Assembly: GCF_000688295.1 (NCBI RefSeq)
Contig: NZ_JHZF01000013.1
Coordinates: 558,001-622,000 of the forward strand
Source: Pseudooceanicola nanhaiensis DSM 18065
GTDB lineage: Bacteria; Pseudomonadota; Alphaproteobacteria; Rhodobacterales; Rhodobacteraceae
Length of the DNA: 64,000 nucleotides
Direction of reading: 5' to 3'
Shown: piece by piece, positions 17,242 to 24,493 of the stretch
Layout of the letters: every line of letters starts with the position of its first letter
Numbering within the stretch: the stretch's first letter is position 1
The notes under the pieces: model-generated
The model's input: only the letters and a program-made list of their open reading frames with translations
Databases searched by the model: none
What the model was told of the DNA's origin: nothing
Made by a program: the position numbers and the translations under genes

Positions 17242-17768
17242 TCGGCGGGCCGGTCCAGCCGGAGCACCGCGAAGCGGGTCATCCAGCGGGCGATCAGCCC
17301 GGCGACGATCGGCAGGGGCAGGCAGGCGAGGAAGCGGATGGCGGTGAACTCGACGCCCAGCAGGGGCAGCTCCCAGACGATCAGCCGGTTGAAGCCCAGA
17401 AGCGACCACGAGGCGATGAAGGTGATCAGCGCGCCCGCATCGGCCCCGGCGATCCAGAGCGCGTAGACCATCGGAAACGAGGTGAAGGGCCCGCCCGGCG
17501 TCAGCGCGCCCGCCAGTGTCGCCACCAGCAGCCTCCGGATCCCCGAGCTGCCGCCCAGCATCGCCGCCACCTTCTCGCGGCTGACCAGCCGGGTGACGAG
17601 TCCGCCGATCAGCAATCCGGCGGCCAGCTGCGGCAGGATCTGCAGGAACAGGATGCCCGCCTCCGCCGCCGAGGACAGCACCGCCTCGCCCCCGCGGCGC
17701 AGGTAGCAGAGCGTCCCCGTGCCGATGGCGAGACCCATGAAGACAAGGTCGGTTCTGGCAAGCTTCAT
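17238..17768 (-). CDS. Half-size permease, first half (DUF318/ArsP-like)
   Basis: This 176-residue membrane protein has an N-terminal hydrophobic segment, a middle region ILPQLAAGLLIGGLVTRLVSREKVAAMLGG that is typical of DUF318 permeases, and the motif LTPGGPFTSFP near 90-101. It forms a two-gene operon with the half-permease at 16720-17241, overlapping by 4 bases. The PGGPxTSFP motif in both halves suggests an internal duplication split over two genes. Members of this family include arsenite or organoarsenical exporters, but no arsenic genes are nearby, so function is left open. Confidence 0.75.
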   Translation of the reverse strand: MKLARTDLVFMGLAIGTGTLCYLRRGGEAVLSSAAEAGILFLQILPQLAAGLLIGGLVTRLVSREKVAAMLGGSSGIRRLLVATLAGALTPGGPFTSFPMVYALWIAGADAGALITFIASWSLLGFNRLIVWELPLLGVEFTAIRFLACLPLPIVAGLIARWMTRFAVLRLDRPAE

Positions 17769-17951
17769 CGGTGCGGGGATCCCTCGGCAGGTCGTCCGCC
17801 GCGCGGCGGCGCGGCGGCATCGGCCCGCAAGGTGGCCGAGCGCGGGGGGAAAATCAATGTCGGTGGCATGTATTCCTGCGGGTCGCGCCAGAGGCGTCCC
17901 GCACGGGGCGCAAGGGCCCGGCGCCGCGCGCCGGACCCGTGGCCGGCCAGG

Positions 17952-18356
17952 TCAGGCCAGCAGCTTCGCCTTCTGCGCGGCGAATTCCTCTTCGGTGAGG
18001 ACGCCCTTGTCCTTCAGCGTGGCCAGCTTCTCGAGCTGTTCCGCCGTCGAGGCGCCTGCGCCGCCGCCGGTGCCCGCCACCGACATGATGTACTCCCGCT
18101 GGGCCTTTTCCATGCTGGCGACGGCTTCGCGGTTGTGTTCCTCCATCTTGCCGCCGCGGGCGATCAGGTAGACCAGCACGCCGAGCCAGGGGATGAGGAT
18201 CACGAACATCACCCAGATCGCCTTGGCGAAGCCGCCGAGGTCCCTGGAGCGGAAGATATCGGCCACCACCGATATCAGCACCCAGAACCATGCGATCAGG
18301 AGAAAGAACCAGAACATAGACCAGATGAGGTCGAAGAAACCGAAACCGTCTTCCAT
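17952..18356 (-). CDS. SHOCT-domain inner-membrane protein
   Basis: This 134-residue protein has two membrane helices (about 7-35, rich in Trp and Phe, and 45-70) in the layout of the PLDc_N (phospholipase D-nuclease N-terminal) membrane domain, then a linker and a C-terminal SHOCT motif, STAEQLEKLATLKDKGVLTE, which ends EEFAAQKAKLLA. SHOCT segments are short helical oligomerisation modules. I chose ATG 18356 because AAAGG lies 7 bases upstream; an earlier in-frame ATG at 18371 lacks a ribosome site. Function is unknown. Confidence 0.78.
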   Translation of the reverse strand: MEDGFGFFDLIWSMFWFFLLIAWFWVLISVVADIFRSRDLGGFAKAIWVMFVILIPWLGVLVYLIARGGKMEEHNREAVASMEKAQREYIMSVAGTGGGAGASTAEQLEKLATLKDKGVLTEEEFAAQKAKLLA

Positions 18357-18525
18357 GGGTCTGCCTTTCATTGCCGGCGCGTTCTGCGCCTGAGGGGTTC
18401 AAACAACCCTGACCCTACCCGATCCCGTCACTTCCGCCAGCAATACCTGACCCTGCGTCGCCCAGGCGCCCGATGGAATTGCAACCGTGAATTGTCTGCA
18501 ACACCCGCCCGGCGTCGCGGACATG

Positions 18526-18556
18526 AAAAGGCCGGGCCCCCGCAGGGAGCCCGGCC
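18526..18556 (-). terminator. Terminator after the putrescine-island aminotransferase
   Basis: Read on the minus strand, a perfect 8-bp GGCCGGGC/GCCCGGCC stem (18549-18556 with 18530-18537) with an 11-nt loop is followed at once by TTTT. It begins 40 bases after the aminotransferase stop and has the form of an intrinsic terminator. Confidence 0.72.
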
Positions 18557-18596
18557 GTGGTCCTGACCCGCAGGGGCCGCCTGCCGGAGGGCCGTG

Positions 18597-19991
18597 TCAG
18601 CCCGCGACCCAGAGCCCCGCATCCTTCACCGCGGCCATGCCCTCGTCCAGCGAGAGGCGGGCGCGGTCGATCAGCAGGTCGATCTCTTCCTTCGAGATCA
18701 CCAGCGGCGGAGAGATGATCATCCGGTCGCCGACATGGCGCATGATGAGGTTGTTGGCGAAGCAGCGCTCGCGGACCATGTAGCCCACCGTGCCCGCCTC
18801 GGAGGCGAAGGTGGCCCGGCTGTCCTTGTGCGGGGTCAGGGCGAGCGAGCCCATCATGCCGACGATCTTCACCTCGCCCACCATCGGATGGTCCGCGAGG
18901 CTTTCGAACTTCTCCTTGAGGTAGGGGCCGGTCTCCTCGCGGACGCGGTCGATGATGCCTTCCTCCTCGAGGATGCGCAGGTTCTCGAGCGCGACGGCGC
19001 AGGCGACCGGGTGGCCGGAATAGGTGTAGCCGTGGTTGAACTCGCAGGCCGCCAGCACCCCGGCCACCTCGTCGCAGACGATCGAGCCGCCGATCGGCTG
19101 GTAGCCCGAGCTGAGGCCCTTCGCGATCGTCATGATGTGCGGCCGGATGCCCAGGGTCTGGGAGCCGAACCAGTTGCCGGTGCGCCCGAAGCCGCAGATC
19201 ACCTCGTCCGCGATCAGGAGGATGCCGTACTTGTCCACGATGCGCTGGATCTCGGGCCAGTAGCTGTCGGGCGCCACGATCACGCCGCCCGCCCCCTGCA
19301 CCGGCTCGGCGATGAAGGCGCCGACGCGCTCGGGGCCGATCTCGAGGATCTTCTCCTCCAGCTCCCGGGCGCGCATCAGGCCGAACTCCTCCTCGGACAT
19401 GGAGCCGCCCTCGGCCCACCAGTTCGGCTGGCCGATGTGGTGGATGTCGGGAATCGGCAGGCCGCCCTGCGAATGGATGCCCACCATCCCGCCGAGAGAG
19501 CCCGATCCCATGGAGCTGCCGTGGTAGCCGTTCCACCGCGCCAGCAGCACGTTGCGCTCGGGCTGGCCCTTTTCTGCCCAATAAGTGCGCACCATCCGGA
19601 TATTCGTGTCGTTCGCCTCGGACCCGGATCCGGCGTAGAAGACGTGGTTCAGATCGCCCGGCGCCAGCTCGGCCAGCTTGGCCGCCAGCGCGATGGCCGG
19701 AATGTGCGTCGTCATGAAGAAGGTGTTGTAATACGGCAGTTCCTTCATCTGCCGCGCCGCCGCCTCGGCCAGCTCCTCGCGGCCGTAGCCGATGTTCACG
19801 CACCACAGGCCCGCCATGGCATCGAGGATCTCCGCGCCCTCGCTGTCACGCAGGAAACAGCCGTTCGCCTGGGTGATGACCCGCGCGCCGCGCGCGGCCA
19901 GATCGTTCTGGGTCGAGAAGGGATGCATGTGGTGCGCGGCATCGAGCGCTTGCAGCTCGGCCGTCGGCATGTGGTTCGTGATGACGTTCAT
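18597..19991 (-). CDS. Class III aminotransferase, putrescine/diamine type (SpuC-like)
   Basis: This 464-residue PLP enzyme is a paralogue of the one at 7811-9181. It contains the cofactor Asp in LLIADEVICGFGR, the Schiff-base Lys in MTIAKGLSSGYQPIGGS and GSGSEANDTNIRM. It probably transaminates putrescine or a related amine with pyruvate or 2-oxoglutarate to give an amino-aldehyde. It is divergent from potF, the putrescine-binding protein gene, with a 140-bp shared gap, which supports a polyamine role. I chose ATG 19991, with GAGGTGA upstream, over a longer frame beginning in the gap. Confidence 0.88.
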   Translation of the reverse strand: MNVITNHMPTAELQALDAAHHMHPFSTQNDLAARGARVITQANGCFLRDSEGAEILDAMAGLWCVNIGYGREELAEAAARQMKELPYYNTFFMTTHIPAIALAAKLAELAPGDLNHVFYAGSGSEANDTNIRMVRTYWAEKGQPERNVLLARWNGYHGSSMGSGSLGGMVGIHSQGGLPIPDIHHIGQPNWWAEGGSMSEEEFGLMRARELEEKILEIGPERVGAFIAEPVQGAGGVIVAPDSYWPEIQRIVDKYGILLIADEVICGFGRTGNWFGSQTLGIRPHIMTIAKGLSSGYQPIGGSIVCDEVAGVLAACEFNHGYTYSGHPVACAVALENLRILEEEGIIDRVREETGPYLKEKFESLADHPMVGEVKIVGMMGSLALTPHKDSRATFASEAGTVGYMVRERCFANNLIMRHVGDRMIISPPLVISKEEIDLLIDRARLSLDEGMAAVKDAGLWVAG

Positions 19992-20072
19992 GATCTCACC
20001 TCGGAATTGCCAGTTTCGCAGGACGCTACGCCGGGTCAGCCGGAAACGCCATATTGCGTCGCCACGTAAGGT

Positions 20073-20102
20073 TTGATTGGATCGCATTCACTGGGCGCTA
20101 TC
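20073..20102 (+). promoter_or_regulatory. Candidate promoter for the pot operon
   Basis: TTGATT (20073-20078) and GCTATC (20097-20102) are separated by 18 bases in the gap between the divergent aminotransferase and potF. The -10 box is only moderately like consensus. It is the best spaced pair I can see upstream of potF. Confidence 0.35.
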
Positions 20103-20131
20103 TGCAACAGAGTCCAACGGGAGAGACACTT

Positions 20132-21217
20132 ATGAAGAAGACCCTCATCACGACGACGGCCCTCATCGCCCTCGGCACCGCCGCCGCGGCAGAGGAAGTG
20201 CACGTCTACAACTGGTCCGACTACATCGACGAAGAGCTGCTGACGAAGTTCGAGGAAGAGACCGGCATCGACCTGGTCTACGACGTCTTCGACAGCAACG
20301 AACTGCTCGAGACCAAGATGCTGGCCGGCGGCTCGGGCTATGACGTGGTCGTGCCGACCGGCACCTTCCTGCAGCGCCAGATCGCGGCCGGCGCGTTCCA
20401 GAAGCTCGACAAGTCGCAGCTGCCCAACATCGAGAACATGTGGGACGTGATCTCGGAACGGACCGAGGTCTACGATCCCGGCTCGGAATATTCGGTCAAC
20501 TACATGTGGGGCACCACCGGCCTCGGCGTGAACACCGCCAAGGTGGCCGAGGTGCTGGGCGAGGATGCGCCCGTCGACAGCCTGTCGCTGATCTTCGATC
20601 CGGCCAACATCGAGAAGCTCAGCGAATGCGGCGTGCAGGTGCTGGACGCCCCGACCGAGATGATCCCCGCCGCGCTGACCTATGCCGGCTGGGAGGACCC
20701 CGACGACCATTCGCAGGAAGCGCTCGACAAGGCCGAAGAGGTGCTGTCGGCGATCCGTCCGCATGTGCAGAAGTTCCATTCCTCGGAATACATCAACGCG
20801 CTGGCCAACGGTGACATCTGCGTGGCCTTCGGCTGGTCCGGCGACATCCTGCAGGCCCGCGACCGCGCGGCCGAGGCCGACAACGGCGTCGAGGTGGAAT
20901 ACCACATTCCCAAGGAAGGCGCGCTGATGTGGTTCGACCAGATGGCGATCCCGACCGACGCGCCGAACCCGGAAGCCGCGCACAAGTTCCTGAACTTCAT
21001 CATGGATGCGCAGAACATGGCGGCGGCGTCGAACTACGTCTACTACGCCAACGGCAACAAGGCCTCGCAGGAATTCCTGGCCGAGGACGTGATCGGCGAC
21101 CCGGCGATCTACCCGGACGAGGAGACGCTGGACAACCTCTACACCGTGACGCCCTTCGGTCCGAAGGAACAGCGGCTGCTGACCCGGATGTGGACCCGCG
21201 TGAAGTCGGGCACCTGA
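20132..21217 (+). CDS. potF: Putrescine-type periplasmic binding protein (PotF-like)
   Basis: This 361-residue protein has a signal peptide (about 1-20, ending AAAAEE) and is the periplasmic receptor of the PotFGHI-type importer. EEVHVYNWSDYIDEELL at the mature N terminus and SGYDVVVPTGTFLQRQI are hallmarks of PotF/SpuD/SpuE proteins, in which acidic and aromatic residues hold the diamine. GGGAGA precedes the ATG by 8 bases. It leads the operon potF-potG-potH-potI, which continues into a PuuB-like oxidase. Putrescine is the most likely ligand, but a PotF-like protein could also bind spermidine. Confidence 0.92.
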   Translation: MKKTLITTTALIALGTAAAAEEVHVYNWSDYIDEELLTKFEEETGIDLVYDVFDSNELLETKMLAGGSGYDVVVPTGTFLQRQIAAGAFQKLDKSQLPNIENMWDVISERTEVYDPGSEYSVNYMWGTTGLGVNTAKVAEVLGEDAPVDSLSLIFDPANIEKLSECGVQVLDAPTEMIPAALTYAGWEDPDDHSQEALDKAEEVLSAIRPHVQKFHSSEYINALANGDICVAFGWSGDILQARDRAAEADNGVEVEYHIPKEGALMWFDQMAIPTDAPNPEAAHKFLNFIMDAQNMAAASNYVYYANGNKASQEFLAEDVIGDPAIYPDEETLDNLYTVTPFGPKEQRLLTRMWTRVKSGT

Positions 21218-21236
21218 CCCACGCCACATGAGACTG

Positions 21237-21260
21237 GCCCGCGCGGCTGATCGCGCGGGC
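21237..21260 (+). terminator. Hairpin between potF and potG
   Basis: A perfect 9-bp stem (21237-21245 with 21252-21260) with a 6-nt loop is followed by CTGCCCTTTT. It fits a partial terminator or message-stabilising hairpin that keeps potF expression above the rest of the operon. Confidence 0.55.
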
Positions 21261-21281
21261 CTGCCCTTTTCCGGAGCCTCC

Positions 21282-22403
21282 ATGCCGCAGACCGTCTTCG
21301 CCCCCTGGGACGACCCGAACGAGAAACCCCTGATCTCCTTCCAGCGCGTCACCAAGCGGTTCGGTGATTTCACCGCCATCGACGACATCAGCCTCGACAT
21401 CTTCTCGCGCGAGTTCTTCGCCCTGCTCGGCCCGTCCGGCTGCGGCAAGACCACGCTGATGCGGATGCTCGCCGGCTTCGAGACGCCGACCGAGGGCAAG
21501 ATCTTCCTCGCCGGGCAGGACATCGCGCCGGTGCCGCCGAACAAGCGGGCGGTGAACATGATGTTCCAGAGCTACGCACTGTTCCCGCACCTGACGGTCT
21601 GGGACAACATCGCCTTCGGCCTGAAGCGCGAGGGCAAGGACAAGGACGCGATCGAGGCCCGCGTGAACGAGATGCTCAAGCTGACCCGGCTGGAGAAGTT
21701 CAAGTCGCGCAAGCCGCACCAGATCTCGGGCGGCCAGCGGCAGCGCGTCGCGCTCGCCCGCTCGCTGGCCAAGGCGCCGAAGCTGCTGCTGCTGGACGAA
21801 CCGCTCGGCGCGCTCGACGCGAAGCTCCGGCAGGACACCCAGTTCGAGCTGGTGGACATCCAGGAAAAGACCGGCACCACCTTCGTGATCGTCACCCACG
21901 ACCAGGAAGAGGCGATGACCGTCGCCTCCCGCGTGGCGGTGATGGACGAGGGCAAGCTGATGCAGGTCTCGACCCCCGACCGGATCTACGAGAGCCCGGA
22001 TTCGGTCTACGTGGCCGATTTCATCGGCGACGTGAACATCATCGAGGGCAGGGCGCACCAGACCGGCGACAACGTGCAGGTGATCTGGGCCGAGGGCCAG
22101 CCGCCGCTGATGGCCAAGACGCAGAAGGATTTCTCGCTCGACCAGCAGTGCTGGCTGGCGATCCGCCCCGAGAAGGTGGCGATCTCGGCCGAGCGGCCGC
22201 AGGCGCCGAACACGCTGCGGGGCCGGATCCTCGACATCGCCTACCTCGGCAACATCTCGACCTACCATGTCGAGCTGCCGACCGGGCATGTCATCAAGGC
22301 GCAGGAGGCCAACACCCGCCGCATCGCCCGCCGCAGCTTCACGTGGGAGGACGAGGTCTGGCTGAGCTGGACCGATACCGCGGGGGTTCTGCTGGACCGA
22401 TGA
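21282..22403 (+). CDS. potG: Putrescine ABC transporter ATPase (PotG-like)
   Basis: This 373-residue ATPase has Walker A GPSGCGKT (50-57), Q-loop Gln96, signature ISGGQ (148-152), Walker B LLLLDEP (168-174) and a C-terminal TOBE region (LAIRPEKVAIS and after). It energises putrescine uptake. I chose ATG 21282, preceded by GGAG at 6 bases; the longer frame from 21228 begins inside the upstream hairpin. The stop codon overlaps the start of a 22-codon ORF (ATGA), which in turn overlaps potH. Confidence 0.92.
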   Translation: MPQTVFAPWDDPNEKPLISFQRVTKRFGDFTAIDDISLDIFSREFFALLGPSGCGKTTLMRMLAGFETPTEGKIFLAGQDIAPVPPNKRAVNMMFQSYALFPHLTVWDNIAFGLKREGKDKDAIEARVNEMLKLTRLEKFKSRKPHQISGGQRQRVALARSLAKAPKLLLLDEPLGALDAKLRQDTQFELVDIQEKTGTTFVIVTHDQEEAMTVASRVAVMDEGKLMQVSTPDRIYESPDSVYVADFIGDVNIIEGRAHQTGDNVQVIWAEGQPPLMAKTQKDFSLDQQCWLAIRPEKVAISAERPQAPNTLRGRILDIAYLGNISTYHVELPTGHVIKAQEANTRRIARRSFTWEDEVWLSWTDTAGVLLDR

Positions 22404-22468
22404 GCGCGCCCGACCTGCATCCTTCCGGACAGACCGTGCCGGTCCCGCACCGGGACGGGGGGCTCTGA
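22400..22468 (+). CDS. 22-codon coupled mini-ORF between potG and potH
   Basis: An ATG at 22400 overlaps the potG stop (ATGA), and the frame runs 22 codons to a TGA that overlaps the potH ATG (TGATG). The peptide begins MSAPDLHPSGQTVPVPH and has no recognisable domain. It fills the whole potG-potH gap with overlaps on both sides. It could be a coupling peptide. Alternatively it could be the detached N terminus of an older, longer PotH: E. coli PotH has about 25 extra N-terminal residues, and the two frames here differ. Translation is not proven. Confidence 0.4.
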   Translation: MSAPDLHPSGQTVPVPHRDGGL

Positions 22469-23361
22469 TGCGCCGTCTCGTCCTGATCCTCGTGCCCTAT
22501 CTGTGGCTGCTCTGCCTCTTCCTGATCCCCTTCGTGATCGTGATGAAGATCTCGCTGAGCGACGTCGCCCTCTCGATCCCGCCCTATACGCCGCAGCTCG
22601 ATCTTTCGGCCGGGTGGCAGGGCATCCGGGATTTCTTCGCCGAGCTCGATTTCGAGAACTTCGCCTTCCTGACCACGGACGACCTCTACTGGAAGGCCTA
22701 TCTCTCCTCGCTCCAGATCGCCGCGATCTCGACCGTGCTGACGCTGCTGGTGGGCTTCCCGATCGCCTATGCGATGGCGCAGTCACCGGACGAATGGCGG
22801 CCGACGCTGATGATGCTGGTAATCCTGCCGTTCTGGACCTCGTTCCTGATCCGGGTCTATTCGTGGATGGGGATCCTCGCGAACGAGGGGGTGCTGAACC
22901 AGGTGCTGCTCTGGCTCGGGATCATCGACAGCCCGCTGCAGATCCTGAACACCAAGACGGCGGTCTACATCGGCATCGTCTACACCTACCTGCCGTTCAT
23001 GATCCTGCCGATCTACGCCGCGCTCGAACGGCTGGATGGCTCGCTTCTGGAAGCGGCCGAGGACCTCGGCTGTTCGCGCATCTCGGCCTTCTGGCTGGTG
23101 ACGGTGCCGCTGTCCAAGAACGGCGTGATCGCGGGCTGCTTCCTGGTCTTCATCCCGGCGGTCGGCGAATTCGTGATCCCCTCGCTTTTGGGCGGGTCCA
23201 AGACCCTGATGATCGGCAAGGTGCTGTGGGAGGAGTTCTTCTCCAACCGCGACTGGCCGGTGGCCTCGGCCGTGGCGGTGATCCTGCTGCTGATCCTCGT
23301 GATCCCGATCGTGCTGTTCCAGCGGCAGGAGCAGAAGCAGCGCGAAGCGGAGGGGACGTGA
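22468..23361 (+). CDS. potH: Putrescine ABC transporter permease (PotH-like)
   Basis: This 297-residue permease has six predicted membrane helices and closely resembles PotH: IPPYTPQLDL after TM1, LPFWTSFLIRVYSWMGIL, and the EAA loop LLEAAEDLGCSRISAFWLVTVP, followed by FIPAVGEFVIPSLLGG. It forms the channel together with PotI. Translation probably depends on upstream ribosomes, since its ATG overlaps the mini-ORF stop; a G-rich run (22456-22462) may serve as the ribosome site. Its own TGA overlaps the ATG of a 106-codon ORF that leads to potI. Confidence 0.92.
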   Translation: MRRLVLILVPYLWLLCLFLIPFVIVMKISLSDVALSIPPYTPQLDLSAGWQGIRDFFAELDFENFAFLTTDDLYWKAYLSSLQIAAISTVLTLLVGFPIAYAMAQSPDEWRPTLMMLVILPFWTSFLIRVYSWMGILANEGVLNQVLLWLGIIDSPLQILNTKTAVYIGIVYTYLPFMILPIYAALERLDGSLLEAAEDLGCSRISAFWLVTVPLSKNGVIAGCFLVFIPAVGEFVIPSLLGGSKTLMIGKVLWEEFFSNRDWPVASAVAVILLLILVIPIVLFQRQEQKQREAEGT

Positions 23362-23681
23362 TGGCGGAGATGGGTCCTTTGCGCGGGGTGGCGTTTGTCG
23401 GTGCCCGGCATGAGCCGGTCGTTGGCGCTCCGTTCGCGCCCGTCGGCCCGGCGGCACGCCGGGCCGCGCCCTCCCTCCCGGCCGGGAGGGCGCAGTGTCG
23501 CCGTCCCGCGCCGCGCCATTGGCTTGCGCGTGACGGGGGTGCAGCGACCGGGACTGTCGGAGCGCCCCCCAGAGGAAGGGCGCGGCCCTTCGCGCCCGTG
23601 ACCGGCCCGCGGTGCCCGGCTGCCGTGGCGCCCGAACGGGGCCGCGGGGCGGATGCGGTCGCGACGGAGGCCCGCGCATGA
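23361..23681 (+). CDS. Hairpin-rich 106-codon ORF bridging potH and potI
   Basis: The frame starts at an ATG overlapping the potH TGA (TGATG) and stays open for 106 codons to a TGA overlapping the potI ATG (ATGA). PotH and PotI genes normally abut, so about 316 bases are extra here. The predicted product is rich in Ala, Arg, Gly and Pro and matches no family I know. The DNA holds at least three perfect hairpins and an 18-base run shared with 16701-16718. The simplest reading is an inserted repeat element that keeps the frame open and so preserves coupling; a real small protein is possible. Confidence 0.35.
   Translation: MAEMGPLRGVAFVGARHEPVVGAPFAPVGPAARRAAPSLPAGRAQCRRPAPRHWLARDGGAATGTVGAPPRGRARPFAPVTGPRCPAAVAPERGRGADAVATEARA
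23445..23490. repeat. Two strong palindromes inside the potH-potI insertion
   Basis: A perfect 9-bp hairpin (23445-23453 with 23457-23465, 3-nt loop) is followed by an 18-bp perfect palindrome, ccctcccggccgggaggg (23473-23490). Such GC palindromes are more typical of intergenic repeats than of coding sequence. Confidence 0.6.
23571..23595. repeat. Dispersed hairpin repeat, copy 2
   Basis: The run gggcgcggcccttcgcgc (23578-23595) is identical to 16701-16718, and the flanking GAGG(A/G)A also matches. It contains a 7-bp hairpin, GAAGGGC-GCG-GCCCTTC (23575-23591). It lies inside the potH-potI insertion. Confidence 0.6.
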
Positions 23682-24493
23682 GACGTCTTTCCTGGTTCAA
23701 CGTCACCTCGCTGACGATCGGCTTCGCGTTCCTCTACCTGCCGATGGTCCTGCTGATCATCTACAGCTTCAACGCCTCGAAGCTGGTCACCGTCTGGGCC
23801 GGGTTCTCGACCCGGTGGTACGGCGAGCTGTTCCGGAACGAGGCCTTCCTCGACGCGGCATGGGTCACGCTGAAGGTGGCCTTCTTCTCGTCCTCGATCG
23901 CGACGATCCTCGGCACCATGGCGGCCTACGTGCTTGTGCGGGCCGGGCGGTTCCACGGCAGAACCCTGTTCTCCGGCATGATCTACGCGCCGCTCGTCAT
24001 GCCCGAGGTCATCACCGGCCTGTCGCTCCTGCTGCTCTTCATCGGCATCGGGCTCGACCGGGGGATCTTCACCATCGTGCTCGCCCATACGACCTTCGCG
24101 ATGTGCTACGTGTCGGTGGTGGTCTCCTCGCGGCTCGTGACCTTCGACCGCTCGCTGGAAGAGGCGGCGCTCGATCTCGGCTGCACGCCCTTCACGGCCT
24201 TCCGGCTGGTGACGTTGCCGATCATCCTGCCCGCCGTCATCTCGGGCTGGCTGCTGGCCTTCACCCTGTCGCTGGACGACCTCGTCATCGCGAGCTTCAC
24301 CGCCGGGCCCTCGGCGACGACGCTGCCGATGAAGATCTGGTCCTCGGTGCGGCTTGGCGTGGATCCGCAGATCAACGCGCTCTCCACGATCATGATCGCC
24401 ATCGTGACCGTGGGCGTGCTGATCGCCTCGTTCGCCTCGAAACGGGCCGCGACGCGCCGCGAAGAAGACGAGCGGGCCGCGGGCCGGACATGA
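23678..24493 (+). CDS. potI: Putrescine ABC transporter permease (PotI-like)
   Basis: This 271-residue permease matches PotI over its whole length: FLYLPMVLLIIYSFNASKLVTVWAGFSTRWYGEL at the N terminus, APLVMPEVITGLSLLLLF, the EAA loop LEEAALDLGCTPFTAFRLVTLP and ISGWLLAFTLSLDDLVIASF. It is the second channel subunit with PotH. Its ATG overlaps the stop of the bridging ORF, and its own TGA overlaps the oxidase ATG (ATGA), so the whole potG-to-oxidase stretch is translationally chained. Confidence 0.93.
   Translation: MRRLSWFNVTSLTIGFAFLYLPMVLLIIYSFNASKLVTVWAGFSTRWYGELFRNEAFLDAAWVTLKVAFFSSSIATILGTMAAYVLVRAGRFHGRTLFSGMIYAPLVMPEVITGLSLLLLFIGIGLDRGIFTIVLAHTTFAMCYVSVVVSSRLVTFDRSLEEAALDLGCTPFTAFRLVTLPIILPAVISGWLLAFTLSLDDLVIASFTAGPSATTLPMKIWSSVRLGVDPQINALSTIMIAIVTVGVLIASFASKRAATRREEDERAAGRT

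Noticed and set aside
17238-17768. Calling the half-permeases arsenic exporters
   Set aside because: No arsR, arsC or other arsenic gene is nearby and the required cysteines are not evident; only the broad permease family is supported.
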